From G963664835 sp965220775 (lineage in GTDB: Bacteria > Chloroflexota > UBA6077 > FW602-bin22 > JBCLEL01): a stretch of 64,000 nt of DNA. The notes beneath the pieces were generated by a model. It saw only the letters and a list, made by a program, of their open reading frames with translations. It made no database searches and was not told the origin of the DNA. The position numbers and the translations under genes were made by a program. The stretch is taken from positions 2,728,001 to 2,792,000 of the forward strand of contig OZ244845.1 of assembly GCA_965220775.1 (NCBI GenBank). Reading direction: 5' to 3'. Shown in pieces: positions 25,278 through 35,300 of this stretch; within the stretch, counting starts at the first letter, position 1, and the number at the start of each line of letters is the position of its first letter.

Positions 25278-26210
25278 ATGAAGATCCTCGTCACCGGCGG
25301 CGCCGGCAAGATCGGCGGCTACGTGCTGCGGGAACTGCTCGGCGCCGGCCACCACCTGGCCGACTTTGGACGCTCCGCCCCCTTGGTTGACGGAGTGCCG
25401 TATATCAAGGGAGACATCACCGACTTGACCCAGATCAGGGAGGCATGCCGCGGATACGATGCGATTGCCCATATCGCGGCGGTGCCTGGGGCAGGGATCG
25501 GCGTGAGCCCCGAGCGTCTGATGTACGTGAACGTCCTCAGCACCTTCAACGTGTTGGAGGCAGCGGTCAGGGAAGGCGTAGGCAAGGTCGTCTTCGCCTC
25601 CTCCAACGCTGCGATGAACCTCCAGTACGATCAGCCCGATACATATCCGCGCTACCTGCCAGTCGACGAAGACCACCCGGCTGAACCACGGAACGAATAC
25701 GGTGTCAGCAAGTTGGTGAATGAGATTACCTGCAAGCAGTACTCCGAGGTCTACGGACTACGGACCATTTCCCTCCGTGTTAATCACAGTTGGTACCTGG
25801 ACCGGGAAGGGGCCGAGACTGCGGTTCGGTCTGGGTGGAACAGGGATCGGAACGTGACACTCGAGCGGCAATGGGCCGGATACCGGCGGTTTCTGGAGGA
25901 CGAGACGGTCGGCCGATCTAACCTGTGGGCCGTGACGGACGCACGAGACACTGCCCAAGCGTTCAGACTGGCGCTGGAGAACGCCGATATCGTGCACGGG
26001 CTTTTCCAAGTCAACGGCTACGATACCTGTTCCACCGTGGAGACGGCGACACTCGTAGCCAAGCACTATCGGGGCGTGCCGTTGAGGAAGCCCCTCGAGG
26101 GATATGCCACGCTGGTCTCTTACGACAGGGCCACGCGTATGCTGGGCTACCGCCCGCGATACACCTGGCGAGAAAGCGACTTCGCCGACTGGCTGAGGAC
26201 CAGCGGTTAG
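25278..26210 (+). CDS. NAD-dependent epimerase/dehydratase (extended SDR)
   Basis: 310-aa nucleotide-sugar-epimerase-like oxidoreductase. Dinucleotide fold MKILVTGGAGKIGGYVLREL, acidic GDITDL, catalytic YGVSKLV (YxxxK) with preceding FASSNAA serine region. Start ATG 25278 is preferred over GTG 25272. The gene's 5' end has been placed directly over the truncated solute-binding protein gene, so a rearrangement joined them. It converges with the GH127-like gene, with a perfect hairpin between. Substrate not evident, probably a sugar or sugar acid. Confidence 0.88.
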   Translation: MKILVTGGAGKIGGYVLRELLGAGHHLADFGRSAPLVDGVPYIKGDITDLTQIREACRGYDAIAHIAAVPGAGIGVSPERLMYVNVLSTFNVLEAAVREGVGKVVFASSNAAMNLQYDQPDTYPRYLPVDEDHPAEPRNEYGVSKLVNEITCKQYSEVYGLRTISLRVNHSWYLDREGAETAVRSGWNRDRNVTLERQWAGYRRFLEDETVGRSNLWAVTDARDTAQAFRLALENADIVHGLFQVNGYDTCSTVETATLVAKHYRGVPLRKPLEGYATLVSYDRATRMLGYRPRYTWRESDFADWLRTSG

Positions 26211-26216
26211 CTCGCA

Positions 26217-26242
26217 ACTGGCGACCGCTGGCGGTCGCCAGT
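26217..26242. terminator. Bidirectional terminator-like palindrome
   Basis: ACTGGCGACCGC followed by TG and GCGGTCGCCAGT is a perfect 12-bp inverted repeat in the 36-bp gap between two converging genes, the usual place for a shared terminator. No long T-run on either side. Confidence 0.6.
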
Positions 26243-26246
26243 CACT

Positions 26247-28121
26247 TCACCAGAGATAGCTCTCCTTATCAGCAACGAATCTGGTGACCGACTTCAAGGG
26301 CGCCTTGGTTTGCTTGTAATGGTCGCGCCGGTACAGCGGGTAGCTCATGCGGTCGTCGTCGCGGGGCGAGATGTCAACCAGCGTGTTGCCCTTGAAGTGG
26401 CAGGCATATTTCTGCTCGGACCTCCACATCCTGGATAGCGCGGTGTAGGTGACCGTTTCTTCGACAATCGGGAACTCCAGCCTCACCAAGTCAGCAGGCT
26501 TCAGAGCGTCAACCACCAGGTAGCTGCCGATCCAGGCCTGGGTTCGGTCCTCGCCGTTCACCGTGCAGCGGATCGCGCTGCGATCGATCCAGGAAGGGAT
26601 CCGCACCGATACCCGTCGAGCGGTCTTGTTCGTCAGCAACACCTTGCCCTCGTAGGGCAAATAGCTGTCCACGTCCAACCAGGACGATGCCCGGTTCAGC
26701 AGCAGGTTCACCTGTGCGTCGCCATCTTGTCCGCGGACTATACTCTCCCACGCGTAATACAGCCCCTGGGTTCCGTTTCCGGTGCAGCACTGCATGACCC
26801 ATGGACTCGGGATGCTAGTCGGGGTGGAGTGTCCGGCGTAGTTGCCCAGGCTGCGTTCAATCACGTTCTCGGTCACCTCCTGGCCGGGGAACACATCGAT
26901 ATTCTCGAAGCCTCGGTTGGTGAGGCGCCAGGGCGTTCCCGCCGGCCGTGAAGGTCCGCCTTCGGCTACGTGCTCCAGGAGAGCGGCATCCGTCAGCTGT
27001 CCCTCGATCAGGTGGTTGCGCGCGATGCCATCTACGTCATCCCAATAGTCGCCCAGGCCGGCGTCGCTGAGTCTGATGCCCAAGGCTACCATGTCGCCCA
27101 AGGCGCAGCCTTCGCAATAGGCGAAGTGGTTGCTGGCGCCGTAGCAGGCGTACCATCCAAGCCGGGGAATCCCCAGCGTGCGGGCAAACTCGTAAGCGAA
27201 CCGGACAAACTCCTTTGCCCGCTGGTCGTTGGTAGCTACAGCATACCTCAGCAGCCCTCGCAGGCCGACGCAGCGCGCGTGGAGATGGGTGATGAAGTGG
27301 CCCTGCTCGTGGCCGGCGACCATCAGAGGCTCTGGCTCGGCCCCCCAAAACCTTGGCTGCATGACGAATCGGGCCAGCTTCCGGGCCAGGGTCGCCGCTC
27401 GCTCGTCGCCGCTGACCTCGTACCACCAAGCCAGGCCATATAGCTGGTGGCCGTGGTACGCGACGACCGATCCCTCGCCACCCTCGTCCTCACCCAAGGG
27501 CTCGTCGGTGTTCCTCCAACCGGACCTGGGGTAGCTGAATGCCGTTCCGAACCCGCCATCCGGATAGTAAGCGTATTCCCCGCGATCGATCGCGACCTTC
27601 TCCAGACCACTGACGATACCGCGGATACGATCGTCCCAATCCGGCCGAGGGTCTCGCTCGCGCCACGCCAGCATCGCGCGTAGCATCCGGCCCTGAATGC
27701 CGACGTTGGCGAAATCCTCTGGCGCCTGCTCGTAACCCTGATGGCCCAGCGAGTGCCAAGGGCGATCCGGCCGATAGATGGAGTAGTAGAGCCCGTCATC
27801 CGGCGAAAGCCAATCGACCATCGCGCTCATCATCTTGCGCTCGCGTTCGAGGTACAGGTCGCTGCCGCACATTGCCCTCATAAGCGGAAACGACTCGGCG
27901 AACTTTGGGACGTTTTCGTAATCGTATGCCCAGTGGTACATGTATGGCGGCTGGGTATTGTACCGGACGAAGAAATGCATCAGATGATCTCGCTCGGGGT
28001 CCAGCACTCCGCCCAGTCCGTTTAGCGCCAGCTTGGCTCGGTCGGCCAGATCCAAAGTGTCTGGAATCGTCGCTTCATACCGCTTGCCGGTGATGTTCGG
28101 AGCGTCGCCGTTCACCGCCAT
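26247..28121 (-). CDS. GH127-like beta-L-arabinofuranosidase family protein
   Basis: 624-aa (alpha/alpha)6-barrel protein with a C-terminal beta-sandwich. The zinc/catalytic residues of GH127 appear kept: HFAYCEGCALGDMV has the E-x-C pair (E337, C339), and MQCCTGNGTQ supplies the two adjacent cysteines (445-446). Substrate-binding style motifs include YHGHQLYGLAWWYEVSG and WYACYGASNHFAY. Start at 28121 is set by AGGAGGTGATCAG directly before the ATG. No signal peptide. With the GH51-like and six-hairpin proteins this points to catabolism of arabinofuranose-containing glycans, an inference from families only. Confidence 0.83.
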   Translation of the reverse strand: MAVNGDAPNITGKRYEATIPDTLDLADRAKLALNGLGGVLDPERDHLMHFFVRYNTQPPYMYHWAYDYENVPKFAESFPLMRAMCGSDLYLERERKMMSAMVDWLSPDDGLYYSIYRPDRPWHSLGHQGYEQAPEDFANVGIQGRMLRAMLAWRERDPRPDWDDRIRGIVSGLEKVAIDRGEYAYYPDGGFGTAFSYPRSGWRNTDEPLGEDEGGEGSVVAYHGHQLYGLAWWYEVSGDERAATLARKLARFVMQPRFWGAEPEPLMVAGHEQGHFITHLHARCVGLRGLLRYAVATNDQRAKEFVRFAYEFARTLGIPRLGWYACYGASNHFAYCEGCALGDMVALGIRLSDAGLGDYWDDVDGIARNHLIEGQLTDAALLEHVAEGGPSRPAGTPWRLTNRGFENIDVFPGQEVTENVIERSLGNYAGHSTPTSIPSPWVMQCCTGNGTQGLYYAWESIVRGQDGDAQVNLLLNRASSWLDVDSYLPYEGKVLLTNKTARRVSVRIPSWIDRSAIRCTVNGEDRTQAWIGSYLVVDALKPADLVRLEFPIVEETVTYTALSRMWRSEQKYACHFKGNTLVDISPRDDDRMSYPLYRRDHYKQTKAPLKSVTRFVADKESYLW

Positions 28122-28328
28122 CTGATCACCTCCTGGCGCGTTGGCCAAGCCAAATCATACCACGGAGATCGCCGCATCAAGGTCAGCGAATCACGCGTCT
28201 CCGGACGATTCGCCATGTGTATACTTATCGCGCCGAAGGATGAGTCCTGCCACGTTAAAATGCGGACATCTTCTACCGCACTTCACGTCAGGCCTTGGGC
28301 GTGCTTCATCGAGTAAGGAGGCGGAATC

Positions 28329-29421
28329 ATGATCATAAGATGCTCACTTTCACGTCATTCCGCCGATCGGTAGGGGATATGGCGGAGGAGACACCAAGCT
28401 ACAGATGAAGTTCTTCCAGCACGAGGTGAGGCGTAGGAGGCCATTCACCCGGAAGTCGGACAGGGTGGTGGTGGATGAGGGTCTGATGAATAACCCTGAT
28501 TCCGACGACATGAATGATCTGCCGGACGTGAATCTGCGGATGCGCGAATATGGGAAGGGCGACATCACGGTCGATGGCGTGGACTACGAATGCCAGGCCT
28601 GGGGATACAAGGTAAGGGACAACGATGTGCCTCCCGAACACGGGGTCGCCGAGATGGGCCGGGTAGGCGTGGACATGGCTGTGCTCCAGAGCGACCATCT
28701 CTACGGCTCGCTCAATGAATACTACGGCGAGGCGATGCGTAACTACCCGAATCGGTTTATCGGCCTAGCCCAGATCCACGAATGGGAGGCTGAACAGCCG
28801 GCCCAGCTCGAGCGCCTGGAGCGATCGATTCTGGAACAGGGGAACAAGGGCCTGTATTTCCGCACCGAACCTCTTCCATTCGGCCACAACTACTTGCTAG
28901 CGGATGACCCGAAGTTCGAACCTCTTTGGCGAAAGGTGCGGGAGCTGAACATACCGGTCTGGTGGTATCTCTGCAGCACGCGGACTAAGAACCGATTCGA
29001 TGGCTTTATGGAGCATATCGCCGCGATGGACCGCTGGGCGCAGCGGCATCCCGAGATCCCGGCCGTTCTAACTCACGGCATTGACAGCCTCCGGATTTTT
29101 GAGGGAACTCCGCGGGCCCACGAGATCCCAGACGAAGCGATGGTGCTGCTGAAGCGTCCCAACGTGCACGTCGAGATAATGTTCTACCGGTACTGGCCGC
29201 CCTACCCCTTCATCGGGGCTCAGCAGGCGGTCAGGCGGCTCTGCGATGAGCTGGGCCCGGAGAAGATCATGTGGGGCTCGGACCATTACATCGTGAATCT
29301 TTGGTGCACATACGAGCAGTCGCTGGACTATATACGCCACTCCGAAATCCTCTCGGACGAGGAGAAGTCCCTGATTATGGGCGGCAACGCCGCTAGAATG
29401 TTCAACCTAACTGGCCGATGA
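28329..29421 (+). pseudogene. Amidohydrolase_2 family gene, copy 1, frameshifted at codon 4
   Basis: Near-identical to the gene at 29485, but an extra A in ATGATCATAAGATGC (copy 2: GTGATCATAGATGC) shifts the frame after three codons and leads to a TAG at 28371. The rest is open from an internal ATG at 28405 (338 aa), but any protein made from it lacks the N-terminal DAHFHI metal-binding HxH. The later ligands remain (VLTHGID, MWGSDHY). Probably a fresh pseudogene; an internal start giving a non-catalytic protein is the alternative. Confidence 0.82.
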
Positions 29422-29484
29422 CCTGGGCAGTTCAGCTCATGTCAGGCCTTGGTCGTGCTTCATCGAAAATAAGGAGGCGAAGTC

Positions 29485-30573
29485 GTGATCATAGATGCTC
29501 ACTTTCACATCATTCCGCCGATCGGTAGGGGATATGGCGGAGGAGACACCAAGCTACAGATGAAGTTCTTCCAGCACGAGGTGAGGCGTAGTGGACGTTT
29601 TACCCGCAAGTCGGACGGGGGGGTGGTGGATGAGGGTCTGATGAATAACCCTGATTCCGACGACATGAATGATCTGCCGGACGTGAATCTGCGGATGCGC
29701 GAATATGGGAAGGGCGACATCACGGTCGATGGCGTGGACTACGAATGCCAGGCCTGGGGATACAAGGTAAGGGACAACGATGTGCCTCCCGAACACGGGG
29801 TCGCCGAGATGGACCGGGTGGGCGTGGACACGGCTGTGCTCCAGAGCGACCATCTCTACGGCTCGCTCAATGAATACTACGGCGAGGCGATGCTTAACTA
29901 CCCGAATCGGTTTATCGGTCTGGCCCAGATTTACGAATGGGAGGCTGAACAGCCGGCCCAGCTCGAGCGCCTGGAGCGATCGATTCTGGAACAGGGGAAC
30001 AAGGGCCTGTATTTCCGCACCGAACCTCTTCCATTCGGCCACAACTACCTGCTAGCGGATGACCCGAAGCTCGAACCTCTGTGGCGAAAGGTGCAGGAGC
30101 TGAACATACCCGTCTGGTGGTATCTCTGCGGCACTCGAACCACCAACCGATACGGTGGCTTCTTGGAGCACTTGGCCGCAATGGATCGCTGGGCGCAGCG
30201 GCATCCCGAGATCCGAGCCGTTCTAACTCACGGCATTGACAGCCTCAGGATTTTTGACGGAACTCCGCGGGCCCACGAGATCCCAGACGAAGCGATGGTG
30301 CTGCTGAAGCGTCCCAACGTGCACGTCGAGATAATGTTCTACCGGTACTGGCCGCCCTACCCCTTCATCGGGGCTCAGCAGGCGGTCAGGCGGCTCTGCG
30401 ATGAGCTGGGCCCGGAGAAGATCATGTGGGGCTCGGACCATTACATCGTGAATCTTTGGTGCACATACGAGCAGTCGCTGGACTATATACGCCACTCCGA
30501 AATTCTCTCGGACGAGGAGAAGTCCCTGATTATGGGCGGCAACGCGGCCAGGATGTTCAACCTAACTGGCTGA
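29485..30573 (+). CDS. Amidohydrolase_2 (ACMSD-like) family protein, copy 2
   Basis: 362-aa TIM-barrel metal-dependent hydrolase or decarboxylase. MIIDAHFHIIPPIG carries the HxH ligands, VLTHGIDSLRIF the next His, and KIMWGSDHYIVNLW the Asp; the end SDEEKSLIMGGNAARMFNL is the family signature. Start is GTG 29485 with AAGGAGG upstream. Proteins of this family act on aromatic carboxylates or lactones. Only 63 bp separate it from copy 1, so the two arose by tandem duplication and have barely diverged. Confidence 0.92.
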   Translation: MIIDAHFHIIPPIGRGYGGGDTKLQMKFFQHEVRRSGRFTRKSDGGVVDEGLMNNPDSDDMNDLPDVNLRMREYGKGDITVDGVDYECQAWGYKVRDNDVPPEHGVAEMDRVGVDTAVLQSDHLYGSLNEYYGEAMLNYPNRFIGLAQIYEWEAEQPAQLERLERSILEQGNKGLYFRTEPLPFGHNYLLADDPKLEPLWRKVQELNIPVWWYLCGTRTTNRYGGFLEHLAAMDRWAQRHPEIRAVLTHGIDSLRIFDGTPRAHEIPDEAMVLLKRPNVHVEIMFYRYWPPYPFIGAQQAVRRLCDELGPEKIMWGSDHYIVNLWCTYEQSLDYIRHSEILSDEEKSLIMGGNAARMFNLTG

Positions 30574-30771
30574 TGATTTGAGCAGTTCGGCAACCCTGGG
30601 GACCCCAGCAGGAGACTCGCGGGTAGCTGGCGGCCCTCCTCCCGCGGGTTGTCGGCCGCCCAGGCAGGTTGTTCGGCCAGATCCCCAGCCGGTGATGCCG
30701 CGTTCAGCGCGGGAGTTGGCACCAACAACTTGGCGCCCAGTGGGCTTCGCCGGCCGGACGCGGTAACCCGC

Positions 30772-32040
30772 CTAGGCTTTCGCCGGCAGCATCTCTCTGA
30801 GTGCTTCATGGTCGCTCACGGGACCGACGACGGCCAACCGCCAATCTCCTCGCAGAAGGTGCATATCCACAACCCGCCGTACCTCATCCAAAGACACCGA
30901 GTCTATTCGCTCGGTGACTTCGTCGACGGTCATTATCTCCCGAAGCAGGCTGCGCTGTGATCCCAACCAGAACGCGACGCTCCTGGTGTCTTCCATCGTC
31001 AGCAATAGCCGGCCCTTCGAGAACTCTTTCGCCCGCTTCAGCTCGGCCGCCGAGACATCCTGACCTAATCGATCAACCTCGGAGAATACTGCTTGAACGG
31101 CAGTAGCGAGATTGGGCGGTTCGACGCCAGCGTACATTACATGTGCGCCCGCGTCCGAGTAATGACTTGGATAGGAATGGACGTCGTAAGCGAGACCACG
31201 AGCCTCCCTTATTTCCATGAACAGACGTGAGCTCATTCCCTCACCCAAAATGACATTCGCCAAGCCTAGCGCGAAACGGTCTTCATCTCGGTACGACAGA
31301 CCGGCGGCCACCGCACAGAAGTGGACCTGCTCCGTATCCCGTGTCTTCAGAACTACCTTCGGCTCCGCCGGACCTAACTGGGCCGGCGGCCAGTCTTTCG
31401 CGAACCCATTTCTCCATCCGCCCAAGAGCTTCGATATATCACTCACCACCTGCTCGTGGTCGACCGGGCCGGTCACGCTGATTACGGTGTTGGTGGGCGA
31501 ATAATTACTCGCCAGGAATTCGAGCAACTGCTCTTTGGTCAGCAGCGTCACACTCTGTGGAGTGCCGCCTACATCTCGACCGAGCGCCTGCTCACCCCAT
31601 AGCGCTTCGTCAGCCAACAAGTGAACCCACTCAGCCGGAGCGTCTCTGATCATATTCAACTCTTCGATGATGACTTGACGCTCTTTTTCAATCTCGCCGC
31701 GATCGTAAAGCGAGTTAAGCATGACGTCGCTGATGATGTCCAAAGCAAGGGGCAGATGATGACTGGCCAACTTGGCCCAGAAAACAGTCAGTTCTTTCCC
31801 GGCTTCGGCATTGAAGAGACCTCCGACACCCTCAATGGCTTCGGCAATATGTTTGGAGGTCGGACGCTTACGCGTGCCCTTGAACATCATGTGCTCCAGG
31901 AAGTGGGACACGCCGAATTCGCCATCCTTCTCCTGGCGCGATCCGGTGCGGACAAACGTACCGACGGTCACTGATCGGGCGGAATCAGCATTGGCCGTCA
32001 CGATTTCCAAGCCGTTGTCAAGGACAGTGAGATTGTGCAA
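30772..32040 (-). CDS. M16 family zinc peptidase
   Basis: 422-aa pitrilysin/processing-peptidase-like protease. The inverted zinc motif HFLEH (residues 46-50) is in GVSHFLEHMMFKGTRKRP; the downstream zinc-ligand region is IEKERQVIIEELNMIRDAP. A second inactive M16-like domain follows (EQVHFCAVAAGLSYRDEDRF, SSRLFMEIREARGLAYDVHS). No signal peptide, so presumably cytosolic. Single gene on the minus strand. The 198 bp between it and the amidohydrolase contain GC-rich inverted segments but no gene. Confidence 0.93.
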   Translation of the reverse strand: MHNLTVLDNGLEIVTANADSARSVTVGTFVRTGSRQEKDGEFGVSHFLEHMMFKGTRKRPTSKHIAEAIEGVGGLFNAEAGKELTVFWAKLASHHLPLALDIISDVMLNSLYDRGEIEKERQVIIEELNMIRDAPAEWVHLLADEALWGEQALGRDVGGTPQSVTLLTKEQLLEFLASNYSPTNTVISVTGPVDHEQVVSDISKLLGGWRNGFAKDWPPAQLGPAEPKVVLKTRDTEQVHFCAVAAGLSYRDEDRFALGLANVILGEGMSSRLFMEIREARGLAYDVHSYPSHYSDAGAHVMYAGVEPPNLATAVQAVFSEVDRLGQDVSAAELKRAKEFSKGRLLLTMEDTRSVAFWLGSQRSLLREIMTVDEVTERIDSVSLDEVRRVVDMHLLRGDWRLAVVGPVSDHEALREMLPAKA

Positions 32041-32251
32041 CTGGTCTCCTCGGCAATAAGTTTAGTCGTATTCGGTGGAGGTATTCCGCAAATCTGCCGG
32101 CGCGGACTTGACCTCTATTTGGGTGATCCCTTGAAACCCAGATCTACGCGCGACTCAGAACAGGGATTGCGAAGCCCATTAGCTATCATGAGTCCCCAAG
32201 TGGCTGTGTCTGAAATCGGGTTGGAACCGTGTTTCCGCCCCTTTCACGATC

Positions 32252-32434
32252 TCACCTCAACAGGCCGGCGAACTGACCTAAGCGCGCAGCGCGAAATCGT
32301 GCCGGCGGCACATAGAATTCGTACTCCTTTATTGATACCATGCGCATGGTCGCAGGATTCATCCACACGCACCGATTATCAGACCACCGAGGTAATGTCA
32401 AACCGAGATCGCGCACATATCGGTCGTGGAGCAT
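32252..32434 (-). CDS. Possible small protein, 60 aa (doubtful)
   Basis: The 450-bp gap before the aldolase gene contains a minus-strand frame reading MLHDRYVRDLGLTLPRWSDN and on to EYEFYVPPARFRAARL, with AGGA nine bases upstream of its ATG. Composition looks protein-like, but I recognise no family and it has no conserved partner. The remainder of the gap holds nothing I can identify. Confidence 0.22.
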   Translation of the reverse strand: MLHDRYVRDLGLTLPRWSDNRCVWMNPATMRMVSIKEYEFYVPPARFRAARLGQFAGLLR

Positions 32435-32490
32435 GCGCGGCAGTCCTGGTACCGGCTGGCCGTTAATTCTACATCGGAGGTATCGATCGC

Positions 32491-33423
32491 GTGCAAGCGA
32501 TTACCCAGGCAAGAACAGTAGACAAAGTAACCATCGACGACATGAACCTCAGCCAGGGCAAACGAGCCCGGCTATATAGGCTTCTGTATCTGCACGGGCC
32601 TGCCAATGGCACCTTAATGCCCCTGCCGGTCGATCAAGGGCTTGAACACGGCCCCCGCGACTTCTTCGACAATCCAGATAGCATTCATCCTGAATATGAG
32701 ATCAAAGTGGCAATCGATGGGGGGTTCTCGGCGATCGTCTTCCAAATTGGGATAGCCGAGCGTTACATGTATAAGTATACCGGTAAGCTCCCATTGATAT
32801 TGAAGCTGAACGGCAAGACCGAGATCCCTTCGGACGGCGCGGCTCTTTCGCCCTGCGTCGCCTCGGTAGAAGATGCGGTTCGCATCGGCGCCGATGCGGT
32901 TGGATACACGCTATACGTTGGTTCACCCTGCCAGGTACAGGACTTCGTGCAGTTCCGGGAGGTGAGGTCCGAGGCCGAGCGGTATGGCATGCCGGTCGTT
33001 GTTTGGTCCTATCCTCGGGGAGACGCTATCGAAGGCAAGGGCGGCCGGGACAGCCTATACGCTATCGACTACGCGGCGCGCGTCGCTTCCGAACTCGGTG
33101 CGGACGTTGTAAAAGTAAACGTCCCAACGAGGGATCCGCAAAGTGACAAGATGTCGCCAAAACCATACAACGAACTGGACATCGACGAATCCGAGGCAAC
33201 TCGCATGGTAGTCAGATCGGCCGGCAATTCGTTGGTCCTATTCTCCGGCGGCAGCAAGGTTAGCGACGAAGCCCTGATCGCCAAGGCCAGGGTTGCTATG
33301 GAATCCGGCGCAACCGGCTTGATCTTCGGACGCAATGTATGGCAACGCCCGTACGCTGAAGCGATGCGGATTTCGCGGGCTCTGGGCGACCTGATGTCCG
33401 AATATCCGGCACATCTGCTCTGA
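32491..33423 (+). CDS. fbaB: Class I fructose-bisphosphate aldolase, archaeal/DhnA type
   Basis: 310-aa Schiff-base aldolase of the DeoC/FbaB fold, cleaving or forming fructose-1,6-bisphosphate. LMPLPVDQGLEHGPRDFF near residue 45, KLNGKTEIPSDGAALSP, the catalytic lysine strand GADVVKVNVPT and the phosphate-binding end LVLFSGGSKVSDE and GATGLIFGRNVWQRP are all family features. Start is GTG 32491 after GGAGGTATCGATCGC. It precedes korAB by 117 bp; central-carbon roles match but co-transcription is uncertain. Confidence 0.93.
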   Translation: MQAITQARTVDKVTIDDMNLSQGKRARLYRLLYLHGPANGTLMPLPVDQGLEHGPRDFFDNPDSIHPEYEIKVAIDGGFSAIVFQIGIAERYMYKYTGKLPLILKLNGKTEIPSDGAALSPCVASVEDAVRIGADAVGYTLYVGSPCQVQDFVQFREVRSEAERYGMPVVVWSYPRGDAIEGKGGRDSLYAIDYAARVASELGADVVKVNVPTRDPQSDKMSPKPYNELDIDESEATRMVVRSAGNSLVLFSGGSKVSDEALIAKARVAMESGATGLIFGRNVWQRPYAEAMRISRALGDLMSEYPAHLL

Positions 33424-33539
33424 AGGCGCATTCGATCGAAGTGACAACTTGAGAAAGGCTCGAATAGAAAAACCACTAAAAATAAGTTGCATTAAACCCG
33501 TCCCTGATGGTAACTTTTTTACGGGAGGGTATTTGAGCA

Positions 33540-35300
33540 ATGCCCAGAAATAATATGACCCTACGCATTGGAGGAGAGGCGGGTCAAGGCGTCGAGTCCG
33601 GCGCCATGGGCCTCGCCAAGACACTGGCGCGCGGTGGCCTCCACGTTTTCGGGCTAAACGACTATATGTCGCGAATCCGCGGCGGCTACAACTTCATGCA
33701 CATGCGCGTCAACGAAGATCCAGTCTACACCCATATCGACCCGATCCATCTGATAATCGCCTTCAACACCGAGGCAGCCGAATCACATCTTGCTGACATT
33801 CCAGCCGGCGGAGGTGTGATCTACGACCACGGGCTAAGAAAGCTCGACACCAGTACTTGGGCCGATCGGCAAGTCCAGGCGTTTCCTATGCCTCTCGACT
33901 CAATTGCGCGGGACATCGGCGGCAGCCCAATCATGCTCAACACCGCGGCGATTGCCGGGGCGCTGGGGATAACCAACTACGACTTCCAGCAAATGGCCGA
34001 GGTGATAACCCAAAATTTTGCTCGTAAAGGGCAGAAGATCGTCGATAACAATATCAAGGTGGCCGAAACCGCCTATGAGTTCGGCCAAAAGAACTACGCC
34101 GGAGCGTTTGATTGGGAACTCTCGCCGGTCGATGCGCCGCCCCGTATGGTAATAAACGGCAACCAGGCGATCTCGATGGGAGCTATTGCAGGCGGGTGCC
34201 GCTTCATTTCCGCCTATCCGATGACGCCAGGAACGAGCGTACTCGAATACTTGACCGCGAAGGCAAATGAGTTTGGCATAGTCACGAAGCAGACCGAGGA
34301 TGAGCTAGCGGCCATCTTGTTCGCAATCGGCGCGTCACATGCCGGCGTAAGATCCATGACCACGACTTCCGGCGGCGGCTTCTGCCTAATGGTCGAAGCG
34401 CTCGGGCTAGCCGGCACAACCGAGACACCAGTAGTAATTGTGCTCGCTCAGCGCGGTGGTCCCTCAACCGGCCTGCCCACCCGCACCGAGCAACCTGACC
34501 TAGAGTTCGCCATCCACGCGTCGCATGGAGAGTTTCCGCGCATTATCCTCACTCCCGGCACGATTGAGCAATGCTTCGAAGCCGGCCACCGCGCTCACAA
34601 CCTGGCTGAAAAATACCAGTTGCCGGTGATCATCATGACCGATCTGTACCAGGCGACTTCGTTTCGGACGGTCGAGCTAGACGCTCTCGACTTCGCCGGG
34701 GTCAACATCGAGCGGGGAAAGACGCTGATGCCGGAGGATGTTGGCGAGCTTGCGAACGGATACTACCGCTACGCGCTATCTGATGACGGCATCTCGCCGC
34801 GCATGGTTCCGGGCCACGAGAAGGGAGTGTACGTTGCTGTGGGCGACGAACACCACGAGGATGGCAGCATCACAGAAGATTCCCAACCGCGCAACGAGCA
34901 GATGCGCAAGCGCATGCAGAAGCTGGAAACCGCCCTCCCGGAGATTCATCCTCCCGAATACTACGGCGCGGATGAGTCTGAGATCACTCTGGTCGGATGG
35001 GGTTCGACACGGGGCGCTCTGGTCGAGAGTGTCGACCGCCTGAACTCATATGGAATTCGTGCCTCGATGATCCACTATTCCGAGATTTGGCCATTCCCAG
35101 TCGAAGCCACCGAGCGGCTGCTCGAGCGCTGTAGAACCACAATCGCGGTCGAACAGAACTATACCGGGCAGTTGGCCAACGTAATCCGCGAGCAGACCGG
35201 CCACAAGGTAGACCGCAGGATCAACAAGTACGACGGCCGTCAGATTTCGCCGGATGAGATCGTCTCTTCCGTCAGAATAGGGGTAGCTCTCAATGTCTAA
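33540..35300 (+). CDS. korA: 2-oxoacid:ferredoxin oxidoreductase, fused gamma-alpha subunit
   Basis: 586 aa. The gamma domain is at 1-190 (LRIGGEAGQGVESGAMGLAK, MSRIRGGYNFMHMRV), then the alpha (pyrimidine-binding) domain starts at MVINGNQAISMGAIAGGCRF with SAYPMTPGTSVLEYL, TKQTEDELAAILFAIGASHAG and TTTSGGGFCLMVEALG. The C-terminal transketolase-C-like domain carries LVGWGSTRGALVES. Converts 2-oxoglutarate (or another 2-oxoacid) to its CoA ester with reduced ferredoxin. GGGAGGGT precedes the ATG. It overlaps korB by 8 nt. Confidence 0.94.
   Translation: MPRNNMTLRIGGEAGQGVESGAMGLAKTLARGGLHVFGLNDYMSRIRGGYNFMHMRVNEDPVYTHIDPIHLIIAFNTEAAESHLADIPAGGGVIYDHGLRKLDTSTWADRQVQAFPMPLDSIARDIGGSPIMLNTAAIAGALGITNYDFQQMAEVITQNFARKGQKIVDNNIKVAETAYEFGQKNYAGAFDWELSPVDAPPRMVINGNQAISMGAIAGGCRFISAYPMTPGTSVLEYLTAKANEFGIVTKQTEDELAAILFAIGASHAGVRSMTTTSGGGFCLMVEALGLAGTTETPVVIVLAQRGGPSTGLPTRTEQPDLEFAIHASHGEFPRIILTPGTIEQCFEAGHRAHNLAEKYQLPVIIMTDLYQATSFRTVELDALDFAGVNIERGKTLMPEDVGELANGYYRYALSDDGISPRMVPGHEKGVYVAVGDEHHEDGSITEDSQPRNEQMRKRMQKLETALPEIHPPEYYGADESEITLVGWGSTRGALVESVDRLNSYGIRASMIHYSEIWPFPVEATERLLERCRTTIAVEQNYTGQLANVIREQTGHKVDRRINKYDGRQISPDEIVSSVRIGVALNV

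Noticed and set aside
24984..25676. A 230-aa minus-strand frame
   Set aside because: Only its last ~85 codons resemble a solute-binding protein; the upstream part is antisense to the epimerase gene and has no protein-like similarity.
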